From assembly GCF_001297125.1 (NCBI RefSeq), contig NZ_LHPC01000054.1, forward strand, positions 62,001 to 126,000: a stretch of 64,000 nucleotides of DNA. Direction: 5' to 3'. Below are positions 27,473 through 37,321 of this stretch, one piece after another. Numbering within the stretch: the first letter of the stretch is position 1; each line of letters starts with the position of its first letter. The position numbers and the translations under genes are program-made. Origin of the DNA: Pseudomonas sp. RIT-PI-q. Lineage in GTDB: Bacteria; Pseudomonadota; Gammaproteobacteria; Pseudomonadales; Pseudomonadaceae. The notes beneath the pieces were generated by a model, which had not been told where the DNA came from, made no database searches, and saw nothing but the letters and a program-made list of their open reading frames with translations.

Positions 27473-27624
27473 GTTCGCGGCATCGCGTTTTACCCCTTCG
27501 GCAGTGCTGAGGGGCAAGCTCGACCACTGATCAGATTCGCCACTCATGCAACTGAACTCGCGGTTATGCCTCGCTCCCTTAATACAGACAACCGCTGTCT
27601 TTATTGACCCTCGAGGATGCAGCC

Positions 27625-28848
27625 ATGCGCGCGATGACCTACCACGGAGCCCATGACGTAAAAATCGAAACCGTACCCGATCCCACTATCGAAGCGCCTG
27701 ACGACATCATTTTGCGCGTGACGGCCACCGCCATCTGCGGATCGGATTTGCACCTGTACCGAGGCAAGATTCCGACCGTGGAGCACGGCGACATCTTTGG
27801 CCATGAGTTCATGGGCATCGTCGAAGAGACCGGCTCGGCCGTCACCGCCGTACAACGCGGTGATCGGGTCGTCATCCCGTTCGTGATTGCCTGTGGCGAC
27901 TGCTTCTTTTGCCAGAATGAGCTGTATGCCAGCTGTGAAACCACCAACACCGGTCGTGGCGCGATCGTCAATAAAAAGGCCATTCCACCGCCCGCTGCAT
28001 TGTTCGGTTTCAGCCGTTTGTATGGCGGCATTCCGGGCGGGCAGGCAGAGCTCGTCAGGGTGCCCAAGGCCAACACCGGGCCATTCAAGGTTCCAGGGCT
28101 GCTGGCGGACGAGAAGGTGCTGTTCCTGTCGGACATCCTGCCGACGGCGTGGCAGGCCGTACTGAACACCGGGATCGGGCCGGGCTCGAGCATTGCGATC
28201 TACGGTGCCGGGCCAGTGGGATTGTTGAGTGCGGCCTGCGCAAAGATGCAGGGCGCCGAGCAAATCTTCATGGTTGACCATCACGACTATCGGCTGGCGT
28301 ATGCCCAACGCACCTATGGCGTGATCCCGATCAATTTTGATGACGATGATGACCCGGCCGACACCATCATTCGCCAGACCGCCGGCAGTCGCGGCGTGGA
28401 CGCAGTGATCGATGCCGTGGGATTCGAGGCCAAGGGCAGCACCACGGAAACGCTGCTCGCCACCCTGAAACTCGAAGGCAGCAGTGGCAAAGCGTTACGC
28501 CAGTGTATTGCTGCGGTGCGCCGTGGCGGCGTGGTGAGTGTGCCGGGGGTTTATTCCGGGTTTATTCACGGCTTCCTGTTCGGTGATGCGTTCGACAAGG
28601 GCCTGACCTTCAAAATGGGCCAGACCCATGTGCAGCGCTATCTGCCGGAACTGCTCGGGCATATTGAAACCGGGCGTCTGCAACCGGAGGCGATCATCAC
28701 TCACCGAATGTCTCTGGAGCAGGTGGCGGAGGGCTACAGGATTTTCGACAAGAAAGAGGAGCAGTGCCGCAAAGTCATCCTCACGCCCGGTTCCAGCGAT
28801 GTTCCCCTGACCGAGAACCTCGAAGTCACCCCGATACCGGCGTTGTAA
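27625..28848 (+). CDS. Zinc-dependent alcohol/formaldehyde dehydrogenase (MDR family)
   Basis: Encodes 407 aa. The catalytic-zinc residues are in ICGSDLHLY and GHEFMGIV, the structural-zinc loop CGDCFFCQNELYASC has four cysteines, and the NAD fold shows IYGAGPVGLLSA. The insertion with GRGAIVNKKAIPPPAALFGF and the length fit the glutathione-independent formaldehyde dehydrogenase-like group. ATG 27625 has CGAGGATG just upstream. It is a single-gene unit divergent from the hemerythrin gene. Confidence 0.88.
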   Translation: MRAMTYHGAHDVKIETVPDPTIEAPDDIILRVTATAICGSDLHLYRGKIPTVEHGDIFGHEFMGIVEETGSAVTAVQRGDRVVIPFVIACGDCFFCQNELYASCETTNTGRGAIVNKKAIPPPAALFGFSRLYGGIPGGQAELVRVPKANTGPFKVPGLLADEKVLFLSDILPTAWQAVLNTGIGPGSSIAIYGAGPVGLLSAACAKMQGAEQIFMVDHHDYRLAYAQRTYGVIPINFDDDDDPADTIIRQTAGSRGVDAVIDAVGFEAKGSTTETLLATLKLEGSSGKALRQCIAAVRRGGVVSVPGVYSGFIHGFLFGDAFDKGLTFKMGQTHVQRYLPELLGHIETGRLQPEAIITHRMSLEQVAEGYRIFDKKEEQCRKVILTPGSSDVPLTENLEVTPIPAL

Positions 28849-28854
28849 ATACCC

Positions 28855-28916
28855 AGCCAGGCTTGCCGGCGGAGGCGTCATCAAGAGCGCCTTCGCCGGC
28901 AAGCCTGGCTCCTACG
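28855..28916. repeat. Short REP hairpin
   Basis: AGCCAGGCTTGCCGGCGGAG and CGCCGGCAAGCCTGGCTCC form inverted arms immediately after the dehydrogenase stop codon; a compact variant of the family at 26595. Confidence 0.75.
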
Positions 28917-28925
28917 AAAAGCGAT

Positions 28926-29219
28926 CTAAACTCTGGCTTCGTGCGGACGCACTTCGTCCGAGCGCTGGGTGGACATCGGAATAGGTGGAAAATCTTCGTT
29001 GAGCACCCGCAAATGCTCAATCGCTTCCCCGAACTTCAAGTCAGCCTTCCTGCGCATCGCCTGATAGTTATCAAACAATTCCCCGTCCATCTCGCCGCTC
29101 TCCAGAAGTTCAAAAGCGCTGCGGCTGAGCGCCTGGGCTTCTTCGAACATCTGACGATTACGTTCCAGCGCGAATGCCCGGCAGGCTTTGATTTGTTCGC
29201 AGGTTGAATACTGAATCAT
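28926..29219 (-). CDS. Hypothetical small helical protein
   Basis: Encodes 97 aa, predicted helical and cytoplasmic (MIQYSTCEQIKACRAFALER ... LSRSAFELLESGEMDGELFD). ATG 29219 has AAGGTG upstream and is preferred to a GTG 9 nt earlier. I do not recognise the family. It is convergent with the dehydrogenase and stands alone. Confidence 0.65.
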   Translation of the reverse strand: MIQYSTCEQIKACRAFALERNRQMFEEAQALSRSAFELLESGEMDGELFDNYQAMRRKADLKFGEAIEHLRVLNEDFPPIPMSTQRSDEVRPHEARV

Positions 29220-29405
29220 GACCAGCACCTTAGTGTTCGAGGTCCCGTTTAACTGGCTTCGACGCCACAGAGGTGCCGAAGCCGCCGAGTCCCGCCGTGC
29301 AAATAGGAGGCGGGATTAAGCGTGTGACCGGCCGGATTACAAAAGAATTTCAAATTTATGAGGGCAAAAAATCGATAAATCGCCTGTAAAAGCGCAGGCG
29401 TAAAA

Positions 29406-30749
29406 TCAACTATTTGGTTTCTTCCGCGCCTCATACCGGGCAAGCACAGGTTGAGTGCTGATGCCGTGGAGCAGGATGCTCAAGGCGACCACCGACAGTG
29501 TCAGGTCAGTGCACAGGGTTGCCACCGACTGCACCAGCCCGTGATTCAACGCGTAAAACAGATAGAACAGGCTGCCGATCCCGCGTATGCCGAACCAGCC
29601 AATCAACACACGCTGCCGACCGTCGAGCAAACGCCCCCACGGCATGGCGATCACGCACAGCGGCCGTATCAGGAAAAACAACACCCCCGCAATCACCAGC
29701 GCTCGCCAGTCCCAGTGCGCCATCAGCACCACGCCGAGCAGCGTCACCAGAAACACTTCCATGGCCCGTTCCACCAAACCGCCGAAGGCGAGCATGTCGC
29801 CCATCATGATGCCCGCCGCGACCTGGGTGTCTTCCAGGTGTTCGGTATCGCCATGCACGGCGTGCTGCGGTTCGACGTTCTGATGACCGACCACCGGCTG
29901 CACCAGGTGTTCGGCGGGCGGCTGCGTGTGGCCACTGGATTTGGCCTCTACCTGACGCAAACCGAGGCCGGCGGCGAATACCGAGAGAAAGCCGTAGGCG
30001 TGAATCGATTCTGCGCCGACATAGGCCAGTGCGATCAGCGCCAGCGCGAGGTAATCGTTGGGAGACACGGTGCTGTCGTCATTCTTGATCCGCAGTGACA
30101 ACGTCAAACGGCCAATGCCGCGTCCCATCCAGTAGCCCATCAGCAAACCGGCCGGGACCGCCCACAGCAAGCTGCGCAACACCCAGTCACTGACCCAGCC
30201 GGGATTGCCGTCGTGCTGCAGCAGGAGCAGTCCAAGGATCACGAACGGAAAGGCGATTCCGTCATTGAGCCCGGCCTCACCGGACAATCCGAAGCGCACG
30301 CTGTCGTCATCCCGGGCGTCGTTGACTTGTACAAGGGCCGCGAGGACCGGGTCGGTGGGCGCCAGAATCGACCCGACCAGCACCGAGAGGCCCCAGGAAA
30401 ACTCGAAGACGTAGTGCAACAGCAGGCAGACGCCGGCAATGGTCAACACCATCACCGGACCGGCCAGGCCGAATGCAACCCGCCAGGTTTTATCCTTGAG
30501 CGGCAAGCGCAGTTTCAAACCGCAGACGAACAACGAAAAGAGCACCGCGACTTCCGTCAGGTGCTCCATCCAGGTCGAGGCGTCGTCGGTGTCCAGCTTC
30601 AATAACCCGAGCCCCGCAGGCCCGATGGTGACGCCCAGCACCAGGCAAACCGCTGATGTGGTCACTGGCATCCAGCGCAGGTACGAGGATGTCAGCGCCA
30701 GCGTCAGCAGCACGGCACCCAGCACCGCCACCCATAAAATGAAGCTCAT
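29406..30749 (-). CDS. Na+/H+ (cation/proton) antiporter, NhaP/CPA1 type
   Basis: Encodes a 447-aa inner-membrane protein with about 12 hydrophobic helices. The CPA1 core is visible: GSILAPTDPVLAALVQ (unwound helix with TDP) and LSGEAGLNDGIAFPFV (ion-site Glu and Asp). A hydrophilic loop after the first two thirds is rich in histidine (HTQPPAEHLVQPVVGHQN, QHAVHGDTEH). It exchanges Na+ or K+ for protons across the inner membrane. It lies 47 nt downstream of a Yip1-type membrane protein gene on the same strand. Confidence 0.88.
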   Translation of the reverse strand: MSFILWVAVLGAVLLTLALTSSYLRWMPVTTSAVCLVLGVTIGPAGLGLLKLDTDDASTWMEHLTEVAVLFSLFVCGLKLRLPLKDKTWRVAFGLAGPVMVLTIAGVCLLLHYVFEFSWGLSVLVGSILAPTDPVLAALVQVNDARDDDSVRFGLSGEAGLNDGIAFPFVILGLLLLQHDGNPGWVSDWVLRSLLWAVPAGLLMGYWMGRGIGRLTLSLRIKNDDSTVSPNDYLALALIALAYVGAESIHAYGFLSVFAAGLGLRQVEAKSSGHTQPPAEHLVQPVVGHQNVEPQHAVHGDTEHLEDTQVAAGIMMGDMLAFGGLVERAMEVFLVTLLGVVLMAHWDWRALVIAGVLFFLIRPLCVIAMPWGRLLDGRQRVLIGWFGIRGIGSLFYLFYALNHGLVQSVATLCTDLTLSVVALSILLHGISTQPVLARYEARKKPNS

Positions 30750-30796
30750 GCGTTGTACTCACCGGGTGCGTGCCGCGATGTAGGGCCTGGGGTATT

Positions 30797-31408
30797 TCAA
30801 CCAACGGTTGCGCGCAGGTATTCAGGCGTCAGCACGTTGAACCATAGCAGGATCATTGATACCAGGATGGTGACCAATACCAGCAGTCCAACGCCCCAGA
30901 CGCACGTGGCGTTCAACAGCCCTTGTTCCTTGCGTTCATGCATAAACGTTGGCAAACCGATAAACAGCAGAAACGTCGAATAGATCGACGCTGCACCCAG
31001 CACCACAATCGCCAGCCAGCGGCTCGGGTACAGGCCGGCGATACCTGCGAGGAAAAACGGCGTGGCCGTATAGGCGGCAAAACCGATGCACTGATTGACG
31101 GTTGGCCGAGCGTCGAAGGTGCGCGACATCCAGCGGATGAACAACCCCATCACCACCACGCCGGCGAGGATGCTCACGTACAGCAATACGCAGAGTTGCA
31201 GCGCGCTGGCGGTGCTGAGCTTGACGGTTTCGTTCTCGGCCAGGCTCCAGCCGACATAAGTAGTCCCGATAAACAGGCACACAGCCGGGATCATGGCGAG
31301 CAACAGCAAATGAGCGAGGTAATGACGTGGATGAGCTTCCTCTTCCTTGCGGATATCCGTCCACGCGAAGTTCGGTTGGGTAAATAGCTTGACGATAGGT
31401 GCGGACAT
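30797..31408 (-). CDS. Yip1-family inner-membrane protein
   Basis: Encodes 203 aa with about five membrane segments (HLLLLAMIPAVCLFIGTTYV; ALQLCVLLYVSILAGVVVMG; GFAAYTATPFFLAGIAGLYP; VLLVTILVSMILLWF-like C-terminus) and the Yip1-domain motif FAAYTATPFFLAG. ATG 31408 has GGAGGT 5 nt upstream. The function is unknown; it probably shares a transcript with the antiporter. Confidence 0.82.
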   Translation of the reverse strand: MSAPIVKLFTQPNFAWTDIRKEEEAHPRHYLAHLLLLAMIPAVCLFIGTTYVGWSLAENETVKLSTASALQLCVLLYVSILAGVVVMGLFIRWMSRTFDARPTVNQCIGFAAYTATPFFLAGIAGLYPSRWLAIVVLGAASIYSTFLLFIGLPTFMHERKEQGLLNATCVWGVGLLVLVTILVSMILLWFNVLTPEYLRATVG

Positions 31409-31515
31409 GACGACCTCCATATATCGAGGAGCCCGTTGCAGGGGCCCTAAAGGTATTGAGGGGGGCCAATCGTCATGGGTTCATTTTTTGTGCCCCCGAC
31501 ACCGCCGACACAAAC

Positions 31516-31652
31516 CTGTAGCAGCTGGCGCAGCCTGCGTCCGGCTGCGCAGCAGTCGTAAACCCGGTATGCACAGTTTTCCTGAAACACCGCGTTAGCA
31601 GGCTTTTACGACTGCTGCGCAGCCGAACGCAGGCTGCACCAGCTGCTACAGG
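31516..31652. repeat. REP pair of the RAYT-linked family
   Basis: CTGTAGCAGCTGGCGCAGCC and its inverted partner (CGACTGCTGCGCAGCCGAAC ... AGCTGCTACAG) share sequence with the array at 8076-8978. This copy is a dispersed singlet located 22 kb from the RAYT gene. Confidence 0.88.
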
Positions 31653-31658
31653 TCGGGT

Positions 31659-32516
31659 TCACAACATGGGTTTGCCGCCGGTGATTCCGTAACGCTGGCC
31701 GGTGATGTAGCTGGCTTCGTCCGAGGCCAGCAGCACGTAGATCGGCGCCACTTCTACCGGTTGGCCTGGCCGCCCCAGCGGGGTCTGGCCACCAAAGTTC
31801 TGCACTTCCTCGTCCGGCATGGTCGAAACAATCAGCGGCGTCCAGATCGGCCCCGGCGCCACGCAGTTCACCCGAATGTTCTGCGGCCCGAGCATCTGCG
31901 CCAGGCCAGCGGTGAAGTTGGCAATCGCCCCCTTGGTGGTGGCGTAAGCGAGGAGGGTGGGTTTGGGCATGTCCGAATTGACCGAGCTGGTGTTGATGAT
32001 CGAACCCCCGGCCTGCATGTGCTTGAGCGCTGCCTGACAGATCCTGAAGATGGCCGTGATGTTGACATCGAAGGTCATCACCCATTCTTCGTCCGGGATG
32101 TCTTCGAAGTGTTCATGGGTCATCTGGAACGCGGCGTTGTTGACCAGGATGTCGATTCGGCCGAAGCGCTCGACGGTCTTGTCGACCAAGGCCTGGCACT
32201 GCGCTTTCTGTGCAATGTCGCCCGGCAACAGCAGGCATTGACGACCCGCCTGCTCGACCCAACGCGCGGTTTCCCGGGCGTCTTCATGCTCGTTGAGGTA
32301 GGCCACCACCACGTCCGCGCCCTCACGGGCGAAGGCAATGGCCACCGCGCGACCGATGCCGCTGTCGCCGCCGGTGATCAGGGCGATCTTGCCTTCCAGG
32401 CGGCCGGAACCTGTGTAGCTCTGCTCGCCACAGTCCGGGTACGGGTCCATTTTCTGCTGGGAGCCGGGGACCGGCTGGTGCTGTTTCGGGAAGGGCGGTT
32501 TTGGGTAGTCGTTCAT
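31659..32516 (-). CDS. SDR-family oxidoreductase (YghA-like)
   Basis: Encodes 285 aa. A 40-aa polar leader (MNDYPKPPFPKQHQPVPGSQ) precedes the Rossmann motif ALITGGDSGIGRA; the catalytic Ser and Tyr-x3-Lys appear in INTSSVNSD and AYATTKGAI, and NNAA is intact. The leader is typical of the general-stress SDR group. The reaction is NAD(P)-dependent reduction or oxidation of an unknown alcohol or aldehyde. The gene ends 7 nt before a REP pair. Confidence 0.88.
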   Translation of the reverse strand: MNDYPKPPFPKQHQPVPGSQQKMDPYPDCGEQSYTGSGRLEGKIALITGGDSGIGRAVAIAFAREGADVVVAYLNEHEDARETARWVEQAGRQCLLLPGDIAQKAQCQALVDKTVERFGRIDILVNNAAFQMTHEHFEDIPDEEWVMTFDVNITAIFRICQAALKHMQAGGSIINTSSVNSDMPKPTLLAYATTKGAIANFTAGLAQMLGPQNIRVNCVAPGPIWTPLIVSTMPDEEVQNFGGQTPLGRPGQPVEVAPIYVLLASDEASYITGQRYGITGGKPML

Positions 32517-32620
32517 GGGAAATCTCCGGTTTCAAGGCAGAAGAGTCAAAGGGTTGACCCTGGTGTTTTGCCTTGAGTTCGGTTGGATTTCGCAGGCTGT
32601 CTCAAACCAAAAAGATGACC

Positions 32621-32713
32621 CTGTGGGAGCGGGCTTGCCCGCGATTGCTGTGGGCCAGCCAATATTAATATTGACTGTGCTGACGTCATCGCGGGCAAGC
32701 CCGCTCCCACAGG
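32621..32713. repeat. REP/BIME element flanking patB (left copy)
   Basis: CTGTGGGAGCGGGCTTGCCC and its inverted end bound a spacer containing CAATATTAATATTGACTGTG. The element is an almost exact reverse complement of that at 33998-34090. Confidence 0.87.
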
Positions 32714-32737
32714 TTTTTTGGTGTTGTTGGGATGAGG

Positions 32738-33892
32738 TCAGGCCTTGAGGTTGAGCAGGCTGCGCTCCATGCGGGCGATACCTTCCTCAAGCAATGCCCG
32801 TGGGCAGCCGAAATTCACGCGCACGAACTGTTTACTGTCGTCGCCGAAATCCAGGCCGGGGCTGAGGCCGACTTTTGCCTGTTCGAGGAAGAACTGCTGC
32901 GGGTTTTCCAATCCCAGCGCCGAGCAATCGAGCCACGCCAGGTAGGTGCTCTGGGGCACGTTCATGGTGATGCCCGGTAACCGGCGACGAACCGCGTCGA
33001 CCAGGTAATCGCGGTTGCCTTGCAGGTAGGTCATCAGTTCGCTCAGCCAAGGTCCGGCTTCGCTGTAGGCGACGCGGGTGGCTTCCAGGCCCAGCGGGTT
33101 GACGCTGTCGACCATGCCGCAACGGGCGTGGTTGACCCGTTCGCGCACGGCCCGGTCCTGAATGATCATAAACGAGGTTTTCAACCCGGCGATGTTGTAG
33201 GCCTTGCTCGCCGACATCAGCGTGATAGTGCGTTGGGCAATTTCCGGGCTCAGCGTTGCCACGGGCACGTGTTTGCGTGCGTCAAAGCACAGTTCGGCGT
33301 GGATTTCATCGGAGATGATCCAGGCGTCCTGCGCCAGGCAGATGTCGGCCACCGCTTGCAGTTCTTCCCGAGGGAACACCTTGCCCAGCGGGTTGTGCGG
33401 GTTGCTCAACAGCAGGGCACCGCCGCCCGTCAGGGACTGGCGCAAGATGTCGAGCCGCGTGGCATAGGTGCCGTCAGCCAGTTCTGCGAAATCCAGCTCA
33501 ACCTTGTTCAACCCCCAATGGCCCGGTGCATGACGCAGCGGCGGATAGTTGGGAACCTGCACCACCACGTTTTGTTGCGGCTGGACCAGCGCCTTCAGCG
33601 CCATGTTGAAACCCGACTCAACGCCCGGCAGGAAGATCAGCTCCTGCGGTTCTACGCGCCAGGCGTATTTATTCCAGAGGTCGGCAACGATGGCCTCGCG
33701 CAAGTCATCCTGAGCCACGCTGTAGCCGATCATCGGGTGTTCAAGGCGTTTTTGCAGGGCCTGGATAATCACCGGCGGCGCGGCGAAGTCCATGTCGGCC
33801 ACCCACATCGGCAACACGTCGGCCGGGTAACGGCTCCATTTGGTGCTGCCGGTGTGGTGGCGATCGAACACCTGATCAAAATCGAAAGTCAT
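32738..33892 (-). CDS. patB: PatB/MalY-type aminotransferase (C-S lyase)
   Basis: Encodes 384 aa of a fold-type I PLP enzyme (MTFDFDQVFDRHHTGSTKW). The PLP lysine is in LMSASKAYNIAGLKTSF; family landmarks are LSNPHNPLGKVF and ISDEIHAELCF. The family cleaves cystathionine and similar C-S substrates, giving pyruvate, ammonia and a thiol. The frame is open upstream through the REP element, but ATG 33892 matches the family's normal length. It is flanked on both sides by near-identical inverted REP elements. Confidence 0.88.
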   Translation of the reverse strand: MTFDFDQVFDRHHTGSTKWSRYPADVLPMWVADMDFAAPPVIIQALQKRLEHPMIGYSVAQDDLREAIVADLWNKYAWRVEPQELIFLPGVESGFNMALKALVQPQQNVVVQVPNYPPLRHAPGHWGLNKVELDFAELADGTYATRLDILRQSLTGGGALLLSNPHNPLGKVFPREELQAVADICLAQDAWIISDEIHAELCFDARKHVPVATLSPEIAQRTITLMSASKAYNIAGLKTSFMIIQDRAVRERVNHARCGMVDSVNPLGLEATRVAYSEAGPWLSELMTYLQGNRDYLVDAVRRRLPGITMNVPQSTYLAWLDCSALGLENPQQFFLEQAKVGLSPGLDFGDDSKQFVRVNFGCPRALLEEGIARMERSLLNLKA

Positions 33893-33997
33893 GCGCAGTC
33901 TCGTAACAGCAGGGTTGGTTATGGCGGCCATGATAATCGCCAAGCCCTGCGGGAGCGAGCCTGCTCGATAACGCGAGAGGCGCGAATACCACCATCC

Positions 33998-34090
33998 CTG
34001 TGGGAGCGGGCTTGCCCGCGATGACGTCAGCACAGTCCACATTAATATTGGCTGAGCCACCGCAATCGCGGGCAAGCCCGCTCCCACAGG
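33998..34090. repeat. REP/BIME element flanking patB (right copy)
   Basis: It opens like the copy at 32621 but, read on the same strand, its spacer is the reverse complement (GATGACGTCAGCACAGTC ... TTAATATTGGCTG). It lies in the 366-nt gap between patB and fdnG, which shows no other gene; small inverted repeats (ACCCGG/CCGGGT at 34216-34235) precede the fdnG ribosome site. Confidence 0.87.
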
Positions 34091-34258
34091 TTTTGTGCCA
34101 ATTAATACAGAGGTCGATAGATGCCCGACGGTCGGCTCTCATGGCGAATTCGACAGCCCTGTCTAAAATTCAAATGTCGGTAGCCACGCTGCCGCCACCG
34201 TGATTGTCCAGAAAAACCCGGCACACGTACCGGGTCATCACCTGATCAGGAGTGCACG

Positions 34259-37200
34259 ATGGACCTCAGCCGTCGTCAGTTCTTCAAGGTCGCTGGTATC
34301 GGCCTTGCGGGCTCGAGCCTGGGCGCGCTGGGCATGGCCCCGCCAGCCTTCGCCGAGCAGGTACGCCATTTCAAACTCGCCCACACCCATGAAACCCGCA
34401 ACACCTGCCCGTACTGCTCGGTCGGCTGTGGCGTGATCATGTACAGCCAGGGCGACACCGCCAAGAATGTCGCGCAGAGCATCATCCACATCGAAGGCGA
34501 CGCCGACCACCCGGTCAACCGCGGCACCCTGTGCCCCAAAGGCGCGGGCCTGCTCGACTTCATTCACAGCCCCGGCCGCCTGCAATACCCGCAGGTGCGC
34601 AAGCCTGGTAGCACTGAATGGACGCGCATCTCCTGGGATGAAGCACTGGATCGCGTGGCCGACCTGATGAAGGCCGACCGCGACGCCAATTTCATCGAGA
34701 AGAACACGCAAGGCCAAACGGTGAACCGTTGGCTCACCACCGGTTTCCTTGCGGCCTCGGCGGCGTCGAACGAAGCGGGTTACATCACCCATAAAGTGGT
34801 TCGCAACCTCGGCATGCTGGGGTTCGATAACCAGGCGCGTGTCTGACACGGCCCGACGGTGGCAAGTCTTGCCCCGACGTACGGCCGTGGTGCCATGACC
34901 AATACCTGGACCGATATCGGTAACGCGAACCTGATCCTGGTGATGGGCGGCAACGCAGCAGAAGCGCACCCGTGCGGCTTCAAATGGGTGACCGAAGCCA
35001 AGGCGCACAACAAGGCGCGCTTGATTGTGGTCGATCCGCGTTTTACCCGGACCGCCTCGGTGGCCGACTATTACGCGCCGATTCGCACCGGCACCGACAT
35101 TGCTTTCATGGGCGGGCTGATCAACTACCTGTTGACCGAAAACAAGATCCAGCACGAGTACGTGCGCAACTACACCGACGTGTCGTTCATCGTCAAAGCC
35201 GGGTATGGCTTCGAGGACGGGATCTTCAGCGGTTACGACGTGGCCAAGCGCGCCTACACCGACAAATCCGGCTGGGGCTATGAGCTCGGTGAGGACGGCT
35301 TCGTCAAGGTCGATCCGTCCCTGCAAGACCCGCACTGCGTCTATCAACTTATGAAGCAGCATTACAGCCGCTACAACATCCAGCTGGCGAGCCAGATTTG
35401 CGGGATGCCGGTCGATGCCATGCAGAAAATCTGGGAAGAAATCGCCACCTGCTCGCAACCGGGCAAGACCATGACGATTCTCTATGCCCTGGGCTGGACG
35501 CAACACTCGATCGGCTCGCAGATCATCCGCAGCGCGGCGATGGTGCAACTGCTGCTGGGCAACGTCGGCATGCCAGGCGGCGGCGTCAATGCCTTGCGCG
35601 GGCACTCCAATATCCAGGGCCTGACCGACTTGGGCTTGCTGTCCAACTCGCTGCCGGGTTACCTGACCCTGCCGGGCGACGCCGAGCAGGATTACGCCGC
35701 CTACATCACCAAGCGCACGCAAAAACCGCTGCGTCCGGGGCAATTGTCCTACTGGCAGAACTACAGCAAGTTCCACGTCAGCCTGATGAAATCCTGGTAC
35801 GGCGCCAATGCCACCGTCGAGAACAATTGGGCTTACGACTACTTGCCGAAGCTGGATATCCCCAACTACGACATCCTCAAGGTCTTCGACCTGATGGGCC
35901 AGGGTAAGGTCAACGGCTACATGTGCCAGGGCTTCAACCCGATCGCCGCGTTGCCTGACAAGAACCGGGTGACGGCGGCACTGGCCAAGTTGAAATGGCT
36001 GGTAGTGATGGACCCGCTGTCCACCGAAACCTCGGAATTCTGGCGCAATGTCGGGCCGTACAACGACGTGAAAAGTGCCGACATCCAGACCGAAGTGATT
36101 CGCCTGCCCACCACCTGTTTCGCCGAAGAAGACGGCTCGCTGGTCAACAGCAGCCGCTGGCTGCAATGGCACTGGAAAGGCGCGGACGGGCCGGGTGAAG
36201 CGCGCACCGACGTGCGGATCATGAGCGAGTTGTTCATCCGTCTGCGTCAGCGTTACCAGGCCAACGGCGGCGCGTATGCCGAGCCTATCCTCAAGCTGTC
36301 CTGGCCGTACAAAGTCCCCGACGAGCCTTCACCGGAAGAACTGGCCAAGGAAATCAACGGCTCCGCCACCACCGATTTCACCGACGCCACGGGCGCGGCG
36401 ATCAAGGGCAACGCGCAACTCGCCGGTTTCGCTCAGCTCAAGGATGACGGCAGCACCGCATCAGGCTGCTGGATTTTCTGCGGCAGCTGGACCGAGGCGG
36501 GCAACCAGATGGCCCGGCGCGACAACAGCGATCCGTACGGCATGAAACAGCATCAGGGCTGGGCGTGGGCCTGGCCGGCGAACCGACGGATTCTGTACAA
36601 CCGCGCCTCGTGTGACCCGCAAGGCAAGCCATGGGACGAGAAAAAACGCCTGGTGTGGTGGAACGGCAAAGTCTGGGGCGGCACCGATGTGCCGGACTTC
36701 AAGGCTGACTCGGCACCGGAAGCCGGGATGAATCCGTTCATCATGAACCCGGAAGGCGTGGCGCGGTTCTTTGCCGTGGACAAGATGAATGAAGGGCCAT
36801 TCCCTGAGCATTACGAGCCGTTCGAAACCCCCATCGGGATCAACCCGCTGCACCCGGACAACAAGAAAGCCACCAGTAACCCGGCGGCGCGGATCTTCGA
36901 TTCGGTCTGGGATAGCCTCGGCGTGGCCAAGGATTATCCGTACGCCGCGACCAGCTACCGGCTGACCGAGCATTTCCACTTCTGGAGCAAGCATTGCAAG
37001 CTCAACGCGATTGCCCAACCGGAGCAGTTCGTCGAGATCGGTGAAGTGCTGGCGAAAGAAAAAGGCATCGTTGCCGGCGACAAAGTGCGGGTCAGTTCCA
37101 AGCGCGGCTTCATCGAAGCGGTGGCGGTTGTGACCAAGCGCATCCGGCCGTTGCAGGTCAACAATCAAGTGGTACACCAGATCGGTATCCCGTTGCACTG

Positions 37201-37321
37201 GGGGTTCACCGGGCTCACGCGTCACGGTTACCTGACCAACACCCTGGTGCCGTTCCTCGGCGATGGCAACACTCAGACCCCGGAATCCAAGTCATTCCTG
37301 GTCAACGTGGAGAAAGTCTAA
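34259..37321 (+). CDS. fdnG: Formate dehydrogenase alpha subunit, selenocysteine enzyme (FdnG)
   Basis: Encodes 1020 aa with an in-frame UGA at codon 196 (34844-34846), decoded as selenocysteine: the context ARV-U-HGPTVASLAPTYGRG matches the E. coli FdnG active site, also at residue 196. A twin-arginine signal (MDLSRRQFFKVAGIGLAG) sends the folded enzyme to the periplasm. A 4Fe-4S site uses Cys50 in NTCPYCSVGCGVIMY and GTLCPKGAG; the rest binds bis-molybdopterin guanine dinucleotide. It oxidises formate and passes electrons to FdnH. It has an AGGAG ribosome site and leads fdnGHI-fdhE-selAB-selC. Programs that read TGA as a stop will split it. Confidence 0.97.
34844..34882 (+). promoter_or_regulatory. 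SECIS element for selenocysteine insertion
   Basis: Directly after the UGA, CACGGCCCGACGGT leads into GGCA-AGTCT-TGCC, a short stem with a GUC-bearing apical loop. The loop starts 18 nt after the UGA, as in the E. coli fdhF SECIS; it is the SelB-binding site in the mRNA. Confidence 0.85.

Noticed and set aside
26805..27527. 240-aa version of the hemerythrin protein
   Set aside because: The extra 82 residues cross the inverted-repeat promoter region, lack similarity to the domain and have no good ribosome site; ATG 27281 fits the domain start.
32738..34087. 449-aa version of PatB
   Set aside because: The extension is translated REP sequence; ATG 33892 gives the usual family length.
34259..34846. 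fdnG as a frameshifted or truncated pseudogene, because of an in-frame TGA
   Set aside because: The residues before and after the TGA match the selenocysteine site of FdnG, a SECIS hairpin follows at the right distance, and selA, selB and selC lie downstream.
34238..36172. 644-aa reverse-strand reading frame opposite fdnG
   Set aside because: It is the antisense shadow of a GC-rich gene, lacks domain motifs and overlaps the certain fdnG frame.
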